From contig OX485806.1 in assembly GCA_950295325.1 (NCBI GenBank), positions 55,979,169 to 56,043,168 on the forward strand: a DNA stretch of 64,000 bases, read 5' to 3'. The position numbers and the translations under genes are program-made. Origin of the DNA: Polytrichum commune. Its lineage: Eukaryota; Streptophyta; Polytrichopsida; Polytrichales; Polytrichaceae. This document shows, in pieces, positions 10,241 to 20,155 of the stretch. Under the pieces are notes generated by a model. It made no database searches. It worked only from the letters and a program-made list of their open reading frames with translations, and was not told the DNA's origin. Position 1 is the stretch's first letter. Every line of letters starts with the position of its first letter.

Positions 10241-10600
10241 TGTGGCATTATAGCCATAATGTTATATATTGCATCCCAGGTCATTATGAGGTGTACTAGG
10301 TAGGATCCCCTATTTAAGTTAAGATTGAGCCCATTAATATATTGCATTAATAGCATATATCTTACCAATTATTGTCACATCCCTGTGCACCCTTTTCACA
10401 TGTGAGTGCTCCAAGCACATGCGCTCCAAGTACAATGGAAGACTTCCAAGCACAAGCATTCTGCTACTCTTTCCTGGTGAGTGTTCGGACTCTCAACTTT
10501 GTATGAGCCAAATTGTCCGCTTTCATTCAGGTGATGATCATATTTGAATTTTACAATGCTCTCACTTCCGTTAGCCTAGATGGGTAGGCGACATTCTCAA
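10241..10600. other. Spacer between the 140-bp repeat and the 80-bp satellite
   Basis: No gene is seen. The sequence is AT-rich and towards its right end begins to resemble degenerate 80-bp satellite monomers (CTCAACTT, TGATGATC), consistent with the eroded edge of the array. Confidence 0.4.
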
Positions 10601-12243
10601 CTTCGATTCATATGATGAAGTTTGTTCTTTCTTGGCTGCTCTCACATGAGAGATACTACAACCCTAAACCAGATTCTCAACTTGGATTCAGGGCTTGAAT
10701 GGTTGTGTGTTTTGGATGTTCTCAATTCTGAGAGCCTACTTGTGTGAACCAGATTCTCAACTTCGATTCAGGGCTTGAATGGTTGTGTGGTTTAGATGAT
10801 CTCAATTCCGAGAGCCTACTTGTATGAACCAGATTCTCAACTTGGATTCAGGGCTTCAATGCTTGTGTGCTTTGGATGATCCAAATCCGAGAGCCTACAT
10901 GTGTGAAGTACATTCTCAACTTGGATTCAGAGCTTAAATGGTTGTGTGCTTTGGATGATCTCAATTCCGAAGGCCTATATGTGTGAACCACATTCTCAAC
11001 TTGGATTGAGGGCTTGAATGGTTGTGTGCTTTGGATGATCTCAATTCCGAGAGCCTACGTGTGTGAACCTGATTCTCAACTTGGATTCAAGGCTTGAATG
11101 GTTGTGTGCTTTGGATGCTCTCAATTCTGAGAGCCTACATGTGTGAACCAGATTCTCAACTTGGATTCAGGGCTTGAATGGTTGTGTGCTTTGAATGCTC
11201 TCAATTCTGAGAGCCTACTTGTGTGAACCAGATTCTCAACTTGGATTCAGGTCTTGAATGGTTGTGTGCTTTGGATGATCTCAATTCCGAGAGCCTACAT
11301 GTGTAAACAACATGCTCAACTTGGATTCAGGGCTTGAATGGTTGTGTGCTTTAGATGATCTCAATTCCGAGAGCCTACTTGTGTGAACCACGTTCTCAAC
11401 TTGGATTCAGGGCTTGAATGGTTGTGTGCTTTGGATGATCTCAATTCCGAGAGCCTACATGTGTGAACGAGATTTTCAAGTTGGATTCAGGGCTTCCATG
11501 GTTGTGTGCTTTGGATTGTCTCAATTCCGAGAGCCTACTTTGTATGAACCACATTCTCAACTTGGATTCAGGGCTTGAATGGTTGTGTGCTTTGGATGAT
11601 CTCAATTCCGAGAGCTGACATGTGTGAACCATATTGTCAACTTGGATTCAGGGCTCGAATGGTTGTGTGCTTTGGATGATCTCAATTCGGAGAGCCTACA
11701 TGTGTGAACCATATTCTCAACTTGGATTCAGGGCTTGAATGGTTGTGTCCTTTGGATGATCTCAATTCCGAGAGCATTTGAACCACATTCTCAACTTGGA
11801 TTCAGGGCTTAAATGGTTGTGTGCTTAGGATGATCTTAATTCTGAGAGCCGACATGTGTGAACCACATTCTCAACTTGGATTCAGGGCTTGAATGGTTGT
11901 GTGCTTTGGATGATCTTAATTCGGAGAGCCTACATGTGTGAAGCATATTCTCAACTTGGATTCAGGGCTTGAATGGTTGTGTCCTTTGGATGATCTCAAT
12001 TCCGAGAGCCTACAAGTGTGAACCACATTCTCAACTTGGATTCAGGTCTTGAATGGTTGTGTGCTTTGGATGATCTCAATTCCGAGAGCCTACATGTGTG
12101 AACCAATTCTCAATTTGGATTCAGGGCTTCCATGTTTGTGTGCTTTGGATTGTCTCAATTCCGAGAGCCTACTTTGTGTGAACCACATTATGAACTTGGA
12201 TTCAGGGCTTGAATGGTTGTGTGCTTTGGATGATCTCAATTAG
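10600..12243 (+). repeat. 80-bp satellite array, left block
   Basis: About 20 monomers of an 80-bp unit have the consensus fragments GATTCTCAACTTGGATTCAG, GGCTTGAATGGTTGTGTGCT and GGATGATCTCAATTCCGAGA, then GCCTACxTGTGTGAACC. Each monomer carries a dyad of type GCTCTCA-N4-TGAGAGC or its CTCTC...GAGAG derivative. Open frames crossing the array are by-products of the period. The block is cut at 12,243/12,244 by a retroelement, and the array resumes at 16,718. Confidence 0.95.
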
Positions 12244-12257
12244 GATTCCAAGAGGCT

Positions 12258-14789
12258 ATGATCAAACAAATGCAAAGCCTTACCGATCAAATGTCATTGA
12301 AGATCAAAAGCCAACAACCGGGACCTCCGCCACCTATTGAGTCGGGTAGACATCTGTCGGGTTTATGGTGTGTTCAATGTGGCCAACCGGGCCACATTCG
12401 TCAATATTGTAGAGTTGGAGAAAACCGTGATCAACGGAGACACAATGGTCCACCTCTACAAAATCAACGAGGTCAAGCACCACCTCACTATGGTCAAGGG
12501 AACAATAGAGGTTACCTTCCTAGAGGTCAGGGTGGTCAAGACAATGAGAAGAAAGAGTTTCACCCGGTTTATGGGAGATGGCATGGCCAAGGTCAATGTT
12601 GGTCCGATGGACAAGGTTATGGTTGTAGTAATTGTGGGGGAAACCATCCTTCGGATGAGTGTCGTCAACCGGATAAAGTCATTAGCATGCCATATCCGGT
12701 GGCTAGTCCACAACAACAAGCGAGGGATAATATGAGAGGAGCTAGACCTCAAGGCGGACCACCTAATGAACTTAGACCACCAAATTTGTATTACGACCAT
12801 GGTAACGCGAGACAATTTTTTAACCCACCGGCGGGATTGCAAACGACGAATGGGTACATCCCCATTCAAGGTAAGCAAGGAGGTCCACAAAATCACAACA
12901 ATAGGCGTCAAGTTCCGCCTATGGATCCGGGTTCGTCTAACTCACAAGATGTTAGATTTATGGATGGTGTTGTGGATGCCAATTGTGATGACATGCTTCC
13001 TTTTCCAATGAGTATTGGAGAGGAGCAAAGTCAATGGCCTCCACACACGAATGCCATCACTTATGAATTGAGAGGTCTAGAGGGGGAAGTTATTCATGAA
13101 GTACCGGCCTTAGCGGTCACTACTAGAGCTAGAAGGGGAGATGCTCCACTAGAGGTAGGAATAGGGGATCAAGAGGAGTATTCTTCGGATGAAGGTCTTA
13201 ATATTCCCGAGTTAGACAATGTAGTTAGAGTAGCTAGGAGGGTCACCAAAGAGTTAGAAGAGGAGAATGCGATCCGCCATGATAGAGAGAGACCTAATGT
13301 AGTTCATGATTTAGAGGGTAGTGATGTAGGAGAATGGGAAGGACCGGAAGTTCCTTTGGATGAATTTGATGGTGTGGGCCATACTAAGATGGAGAAGTTG
13401 AGCGGTTATGATTTATGGGCCGACCTTAGTTCGCTCAAGGCGGACATAACCTTCGGACAACTATTAGAGATTTCACCGGTGGCGAGAAAGACACTCAAAG
13501 ATGGCATGCCGGTAAATCGGAGAGCTAGGAAGATCAAGACTAAAGTAGCCGCTAGGATTGAGTCACATGGAGGTCGGGATGTGAGAGCCATAGAGATAGA
13601 GGTTGTCATTGTGGACAAGGTAGTTCCCAATGTGTTAGTGGATGGGGGTAGTAGTTTGAACATCTTGCCGGAGCATACAATGAAGAGGTTAGGACTTGAT
13701 CTCACTGGTCCGTCACCATTGGTTATTAATATGGCGAATCAAAGTTCAACGACACCTTTGGGTATGATTAAGGATTGTAGGATAACAACCGGTGGAGAAG
13801 AATATTTGGTCACATTCCATGTGATTAAGATGCATTCTAATAAGGATACATTTCCCATATTGTTGGGTAGGCCTTGGTTGAGGATGTCGGATGCCATAGT
13901 AAATTGGGGAGGGGCGAAGCCATCCATCACGTATGGTCCTAAGGACAATAGAGTCGTAGTGTCGATTGGGTCACTAGGAAGTTGGATGAAGAAAGAATTG
14001 TATCAACCATCGGAGGACGTAGTTGATGACGAGGTGAAGGCTAACCTTGATGAGGCTTTAGTGGGAGTTGTTCAACCCGAAGGTCAAAGCAAAATTGTAA
14101 GTTCAAATTCGGGAAGCTTAGGTCCTAAGTTTTACCACCATCAAGATGATGGTGAGTACGTCGAATGGTTAAAAGAGTATCCCGAGTCGGAGTGTGATAT
14201 TCTAACAACGTCCCATCAACCTTGTTTGAGTGACGAAGAGCTTAGTTCTAGAGGAGAAGATGAATTGTCGGTAGAATCTTTTGAAGATCTTGACGAAGAA
14301 GGTTGGATTTCGGGAAAGTTAACTTTTTGGGTAGGTAATGAAGACGAGTTCGAAATTGATAAGATGGACGTGGATGGTACGCAAGACGACGAAACTATGT
14401 TGGAGGCCTCTAAGTTGGAAGAACCATTCCAATTTAATACAACATCTACGGATATCATGGTGGGGAAAGATGTCGACGACTACCCGAAGGTATCGATGGA
14501 TAATTATGAAAGTGATGACAATCAAACCCAATCGAGTGAAGAAGGCGCACATTATTTCAAAGCACCAAGTAGAGAAGGATCTTGGACATCGGAATGGTCA
14601 CGTTGCGACCCAAATACACTTTGGACGGAGATTCAGATACTATGGGTGCAAGACGGTATTCGTATCATATTGAGTTATGGACAATATCGCCATGAGCGGA
14701 CCGAAGACCATGGAGAGAACTCCTCTCTTTCACCTTTTTTGGAAAAATGGCCTAGATATCGGTCTAACCTTCAATGGTGTTTTTATTAA
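12258..14789 (+). CDS. Retrotransposon Gag-protease polyprotein fragment (copy B), 843 aa
   Basis: This is a long uninterrupted frame of an LTR retrotransposon. Residues 38-51 form a CX2CX4HX4C zinc knuckle (C38, C41, H46, C51). Residues 123-135 form a second, shorter CX2CX3HX4C knuckle (CSNCGGNHPSDEC). A Gln/Gly/Pro/Arg-rich stretch surrounds them. The retropepsin core VLVDGGSSLN lies near residue 458 and ILLGRPWL near residue 535, with an acidic C-terminal extension of roughly 250 residues. The gag capsid region expected before the first knuckle is missing: the frame opens just after the junction with satellite DNA at 12,244, so the first ATG is not the native start. No reverse transcriptase, RNase H or integrase lies between the stop and the LTR at 15,022. 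Copy A shows the same arrangement, so a gag-protease-only, non-autonomous family is likely. The intact frame suggests a younger insertion than copy A. Confidence 0.85.
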   Translation: MIKQMQSLTDQMSLKIKSQQPGPPPPIESGRHLSGLWCVQCGQPGHIRQYCRVGENRDQRRHNGPPLQNQRGQAPPHYGQGNNRGYLPRGQGGQDNEKKEFHPVYGRWHGQGQCWSDGQGYGCSNCGGNHPSDECRQPDKVISMPYPVASPQQQARDNMRGARPQGGPPNELRPPNLYYDHGNARQFFNPPAGLQTTNGYIPIQGKQGGPQNHNNRRQVPPMDPGSSNSQDVRFMDGVVDANCDDMLPFPMSIGEEQSQWPPHTNAITYELRGLEGEVIHEVPALAVTTRARRGDAPLEVGIGDQEEYSSDEGLNIPELDNVVRVARRVTKELEEENAIRHDRERPNVVHDLEGSDVGEWEGPEVPLDEFDGVGHTKMEKLSGYDLWADLSSLKADITFGQLLEISPVARKTLKDGMPVNRRARKIKTKVAARIESHGGRDVRAIEIEVVIVDKVVPNVLVDGGSSLNILPEHTMKRLGLDLTGPSPLVINMANQSSTTPLGMIKDCRITTGGEEYLVTFHVIKMHSNKDTFPILLGRPWLRMSDAIVNWGGAKPSITYGPKDNRVVVSIGSLGSWMKKELYQPSEDVVDDEVKANLDEALVGVVQPEGQSKIVSSNSGSLGPKFYHHQDDGEYVEWLKEYPESECDILTTSHQPCLSDEELSSRGEDELSVESFEDLDEEGWISGKLTFWVGNEDEFEIDKMDVDGTQDDETMLEASKLEEPFQFNTTSTDIMVGKDVDDYPKVSMDNYESDDNQTQSSEEGAHYFKAPSREGSWTSEWSRCDPNTLWTEIQILWVQDGIRIILSYGQYRHERTEDHGENSSLSPFLEKWPRYRSNLQWCFY

Positions 14790-15784
14790 TCCCAAGGAGT
14801 TACACATCACCGAGGTCCGCACAAAAGCGCATGTGGTTGGGTTACTCTCTCACTTGTAAATGAGGTGTTTTTCAACAACTCATGTTAATTAAACTTTTTT
14901 TAACGGAGAGCTCTTTACTACGCGGACCTCGGGAAGTCATTGTAAGCAATACCGGGCGTGAATTCGGCATTTACCTTCGAAGCAAACGATCTTGGATTCA
15001 CCCCCCGATGGTCGCCAATTATGTGAGCCCAAAATGGTATCCACATGTGGTAATAAACTCTTCGAAACCAATTTTAGTTTGACTTTGATGTGTTATGATT
15101 ATTCACAAAACATAAAAAGAGTGAAGTATGGTTTGGATTTAAGTTTAGGCTTTAGAATGTGTTGTGTGATTATTTCAAGGTTGAATTCAATAAGAGTATG
15201 CCTTGATATTGTGAGTAGGGGGTAAGGTGAAGCAAGGTGAGTTCCGCGGGTTAAATGCCCACTTTTGGATCCACCTTGGTAGTTTAGGAAGAAGGAAGCT
15301 TGGTGGAAGGGGATTAGTCCCTACTTTGAAGGTTAAGGTTAAGGGATTGTGATTGGAGGTGCTAATCCTCTCACCCTATCCTCACCTCTCTCCCCCTCTC
15401 TCCCTCTTTACTACTTAAGGTGTTTTTCTCTCATTTTCCCTCTCTCTCCATCAAGTGCTCTCAAGGGAGCAAGCTCTTAAGAGCTTGAGCCACGTGTGTG
15501 GGTTATTAGTTTTTAGTGAAGTGAATTAGTTAAGCTCTCTCTCAAGTCCTCTCAAGGGAGTGAGCTCGTAGAGCTTGAGGTTTTATGTGTGGAGTAGCTA
15601 GTTCTTAGTGAAGTTAGGAAGTTAACCCCCATCATAAGGAGGGAAAGTGTAGAATCCTTAGACTACACCCATGGGTGGTTGTTAGTTGGTTAAATTAGTG
15701 GCACATGTTAGTCATTAGTTAGGTGAGTAGGGGAAGGCTTGACTAGACACTAGGTTAGAAGATTGTGGTTATAATGATTATGGA

Positions 15785-16065
15785 ACATTAGCCTAGTAGC
15801 TAAAGGCTTCCCGGATTACAGTCTTCCAAGAATACAGTTGTTGGGCCACAGCTTGCCGGGACTGCAGTTGCTGGGATACAACTGCTGGCTACATATTGTT
15901 GGGACTGCAGTTGCTGGGCCACAGCTTGCCGGGACTGCAGTTGCTGGAAACGCAGCTGCTGGCTACATATTGTTGGGATACAGCTGCTGGCTACAGTTGC
16001 TGGGTTACAGCTGCCGGGACTGCAGCTGTTGGGACTGTAGCTGCTGGGGCAGTAAGGGCCCTCAA
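15785..16065 (+). repeat. GCTGGGACTGCAG-type minisatellite inside LTR copy B
   Basis: Units of about 15-17 bp such as GTTGCTGGGCCACAGC and TTGCCGGGACTGCAG occur in irregular order. The position in the LTR matches the 22-bp minisatellite of copy A. An open frame rich in Gly, Cys and Leu across it is a repeat artefact. Confidence 0.85.
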
Positions 16066-16421
16066 CTATTAAGCCGGTGAAGGAGCAGCTAAGGTGGCTG
16101 GGAGATTAGAGAAGGGTTTACTTAAGGAGGCAGATGGTCCAGCTGGGGTTAAGTTAGAATCAAAGAGCCACCATGGTGTTTAGCTAGTTAGGGAAGGGAA
16201 GGAATTGAATTAGGTGCTATAACCACCAATTGTTGGGAGTTAATGGGGCTAAGGACACTTAGCATTTAGCCCAATTTATAAACCCATAGATAGGGTGTAG
16301 TCACATTAGCCTAGGTAGGGGCATGTGTGGTTGACAGACGGTTGCATTTAGAGGCTATTACAGAGAATAGCATTTTTCAACGCTCACATCTTTTTTACCA
16401 ACTAAATCAATTACACAAGTG

Positions 16422-16562
16422 ATGGAGAAGGTCAAGGATCCTTGTCCCCAATCCACGACGGAGGTTAAGGTAAAGAGGACAAGGGGAATATCCTTGAAGG
16501 CGTGCGTGGCCAAAGCCGCGGGTTGGACTCTTGAGAAAGCCAACGCTACCACAAGCCAATAG
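16422..16562 (+). CDS. Short conserved open frame inside LTR (46 aa), copy B
   Basis: An ATG at 16,422 opens 46 codons ending in TAG at 16,560-16,562. The C-terminal half (GISLKACVAKAAGWTLEKAN) matches the copy A frame at 3,399-3,578, while the N-terminal half is more divergent. AATAAA follows 10 bp after the stop. No family is recognised. Retention of frame and peptide in diverged LTRs is the only argument that it is coding. Confidence 0.4.
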   Translation: MEKVKDPCPQSTTEVKVKRTRGISLKACVAKAAGWTLEKANATTSQ

Positions 16563-16717
16563 CCTAATGTTAATAAAGCACAATGATTCAAAGCCATATG
16601 CGCTCTCTTGAACATGAGAGTTACTTCGCACTTGTTTCAAATTTCTAGGCAACACATGTGATTCTCAAACCCATCACCCGGACTAGGACGCTTAAGGGGG
16701 GTGGTTTTGGCCTCACA

Positions 16718-19217
16718 GGTTGTGTGCCTTGAATGCTCTCAATTCTGAGAGCCTACATGTGTGAACCACATTCTCAACTTAGATTCACGGCTTGAATGGT
16801 TGTGTGCTTTGGATGATCTCAATTCCGAGAGCCTACATGTCTGAACCACATTCTCAACTTGGATTCAGGCCTTGAATGGTTGCGTGGTTTGGATGATCTC
16901 AATTCTGAGAGCCTACATGTGTGAACTAGATTCTCAACTTGGATTCAGGGCTTGAATGGTTGCGTGGTTTGGATGATCTCAATTCTGAGAGCCTACATGT
17001 GTAAACTAGATTCTCAACTTGGATTCAGGTCTTGAATTTTGTGTTTTTTTGAATGCTCTCAATTCGGAGAGCCTACTTGTGTGAACCAAATTCTCAACTT
17101 GGATTCAAGGCTTGAATGGTTGTGTGCTTTGGATGCTCTCAATTCCGAGAGCCTACTTGTGTGAATTAGATTCTCAACTTGGATTCAGAACTTGAACTTT
17201 GTGTTTTTTTGAATGCTCTCAATTCGGAGAGCCTAGTTGTGTGAGTAAGATTCTCAACTTGGATTCAAGTCTTGAATGGTTGTGTGCTTTGCATGATCTC
17301 AATTCCGAGAGCCTACATGTGTGAACCACATTCTCAACTTAGATTCAGGGCTTGAATGGTTGTGTGGTTTGGATGATCTCAATTCGGAGAGCCTAGTTGT
17401 GTGAACCACATTCTCAACTTGGATTCAGGGCTTGAATGGTTGTGTGCTTTGGATGCTCTCAATTCCGAGAGCCTACATGTGTGAACCACATTCTCAACTT
17501 GGATTCAGGGCTTGAATGGTTGTGTGCTTTGGATGATCTCTGTTCTGAGAGCCTACATGTGTGAGTCAGATTCTCAACTTGGATTCAAGGCTTGAATGGT
17601 TGTGTGCTTTGGATGATCTCAATTCGGAGACCCTACGTGTGTGAACCACATTCTCAACTTGGATTCAGGGCTTGAATGGTTGTGTGGTTTGGATGATCTC
17701 AATTCCGAGAGCCTACTTGTGTGAACTAGATTCTCAACTTGGATACAGGTCTTGAATTTTGTGTTTTTTTGGATGCTCTGAATACTGAAAGCCTACTTGT
17801 ATGAACCAGATTCTGAACTTGGATTCAAGTCTTGAATGGTTGTGTGCTTTGGATGATCTCAATTCCGAGAGCCTATTTGTGTGAACTAGATTCTCAACTT
17901 GGATTCAGGTCTTGAATTTTGTGTTTTTTTGGGATGCTCTCAATTCTAAGAGCCTACTTGTGTGAACTAGATTCTCAACTTGGATTGAGGGCTTGAATGG
18001 TTGCATGGTTTGGATGATCTCAATTCTGAGAACCTACATGTGTGAACTACATTCTCAACTAGGATTCAGGTATTGAATTTTGTGTTTTTTTGGATGCTCT
18101 CAATTCTGAGAGCCTACATGTGTGAACCAGATTCTCAACTTGGATTCAGGGCTTGAATGGTTGCGTGGTTTGTATGATCTCAATTCTGAGAGCGTATATG
18201 TGTGAACCATATTCTTAACTTGGATTCAGGTCTTGAATTTTGTGTTTTTTTGGATGCTCTCAATTCTGAGAGCCTACGTGTGTGAACCAGATTCCCAACT
18301 TGGATTCAGGGCTTGAATGGTTGTGTGGTTTGGATGATCTCAATTTTGAGAGCCTACTTGTGTGAATTAGATTCTCAACTTGGATTCAGGTCTTGAATTT
18401 TGTGTTTTTTTGGATGCTCTCAATTCCGAGAGCCTACTTGTGTGAACCTGATTCTCAACTTGGATTCAGGGCTTGAATGGTTGCGTGGTTTGGATGTCCT
18501 CAATTCCGAGAGCCTACTTGTGTGAACCAGATTCTCAACTTGGATTCAGGTCTTGAATGGTTGTGTGTGTCGGATGCTCTCAATTCCGAGAGCCTACATG
18601 TGTGAGTCAGATTCTCAACTTAGATTCACGGTTTGAATGGTTGTGTGCTTTGGATGATCTCAATTCGGAGACCCTACATGTGTGAACCACATTCTCAACT
18701 TGGATTCAGGGCTTGAATGGTTGTGTGCTTTGGATGATCTGAATTCCGAAAGCCTACTTGTGTGAACCAGATTCTCAACTTGGATTCAGGTCTTGAATTT
18801 TGTGTTTTTTTGGATGCTCTCAATTCCGAGAGCGTACATGTGTGAGTCTGATTCTCAACTTGGATTCAGGGCTTGAATGGTTGTGTGCTTTGGATGATCT
18901 CAATTCGGAGACCCTACATGTGTGAACCACGTTCTCAACTTGGATTCAGGGCTTGAATGGTTGTGTGCTTTGGATGATCTCAATTCCGAGAGCCTACTTG
19001 TGTGAACCAGATTCTCAACTTGGATTCAGGTCTTGAATTTTGTGTTTTTTTGGATGCTCTCAATTCCGAGAGCCTACATGTGTGAGTCAGATTCTCAACT
19101 TGGATTCAAGTCTTGAATGGTTGTGTGCTTTGGATGATCTCAATTCGGAGACCCTACATGTGTGAACCACATTCTCAACTTGGATTCAGGGCTTGAATTT
19201 TGTGTTTTTTTGGATGT
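16718..19217 (+). repeat. 80-bp satellite array, middle block
   Basis: About 31 monomers. Two variants alternate, one with GGTTGTGTGCTTTGGATGAT and one with TTTGTGTTTTTTTGGATGCT, in partial 240-bp (three-monomer) higher-order units towards the right. The perfect dyad GCTCTCA-ATTC-TGAGAGC is visible at 16,735-16,752. The block ends where the reversed family C element begins. Confidence 0.95.
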
Positions 19218-20155
19218 TGTCGCAACCCTTGCTAGTTTTCCTTTACTTAGCTTGACCGCCTTTCCAACCTAGCAAGTGCCACGAGCGCTAACCTGCACAT
19301 CCCACGCACATGCATGGTTAGCTCCCAAAACCGCGGACCTTCAAGCTCATGGCTAGGTCACCAAACCCTCCTACACATGCATTCGGGACTCTTCCCTTAG
19401 TAGGTAGCCAATGGCTAAGGTGGACTTCCATCCATGGAAGTCCACTCTTGAGTTGATCATCGTGTTGCCAAAACAACACGACAACTACCCGGAGCACATT
19501 GCCAAGTATGCTCCGGGGGGGTCGGTCGGCTAAGCCGCCTCACCCATATAAGCCTCTAGGACTTTGGGCGGGGCCCCTACCCCACCATCAAGTATCCTTT
19601 TTGTCTCTCTACAAGGATTGGGGCCAAGTGGACATTTTCCCTTAGCCGCTGGGGCTGGAACCCCCCAGCAGCTTCAGACCACCATAACTTCTACATATGA
19701 TGTCTGATGCTATTGAGCGACCACTCTATCGTCACCTACTCTTTGCGTAGATGCCGATGGACCCCTCACTTGCCTCATTCGGGCAAGTATTGAGGAAGTT
19801 ATGGCTCTTCAAACCTTGGCAGTCCCGGGCACCACTCCCAGGTCACTGCTGTCCCAGTGTGTTGTCCCGGGACAGCGCCCCACTCAAATGGCCATATCTC
19901 CTAGCTAGCACCTCCGATTGAGGTGCTCCTTAGCATTCTAGAATTCCACCACCATAAGCTACTCATAACTTATGGCCTTACCCTCATGACTCCTAGTCCG
20001 CGTGGGTGAGAGGCGTCCTCAACGCCCGGGGCCCTCACCCATGCTAAGAGTACTTGGGCCCTCTCACCAATGGCGCCACAAGTCCCGGGTGTCACTCCAG
20101 GGTCCCCCTTGTGCCCATGGTGTTGCGGGCACTCCTCATGGAGAGGTGCGCGACA
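19218..20155 (-). mobile_element. Solo-LTR-like family C element, reversed, in satellite DNA
   Basis: Read on the minus strand it starts TGTCGCGCACCTCTCC and ends GGGTTGCGACA, 938 bp. Flanks are GATGT (19,213-19,217) and GATGC (20,156-20,160), an imperfect 5-bp target-site duplication inside the satellite motif GGATGCTCTC. This copy is noticeably diverged from the one at 6,997. It has no coding capacity; the open frame starting at 20,070 runs out of it into satellite. Confidence 0.85.

Larger units (their letters stand above)
15022..16717 (+). mobile_element. 3' LTR of gag-protease retroelement, copy B
   Basis: The LTR starts TGTGAGCCCAAAATGG at 15,022 and ends TTTGGCCTCACA at 16,717, giving 6-bp inverted ends TGTGAG/CTCACA and a length of about 1.70 kb. 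Immediately upstream is CCCCCGATGGTCGCCAAT, shared with copy A. The LTR contains a pyrimidine-rich promoter-like stretch (15,370-15,450), a minisatellite, a short conserved open frame and AATAAA at 16,572. The 5' LTR is absent because the element begins inside gag at the satellite junction. Confidence 0.85.

Noticed and set aside
15838-16080. 80-codon open frame rich in Gly, Cys and Leu
   Set aside because: It lies within the GCTGGGACTGCAG minisatellite and its residues simply follow the repeat; no start context or homology.
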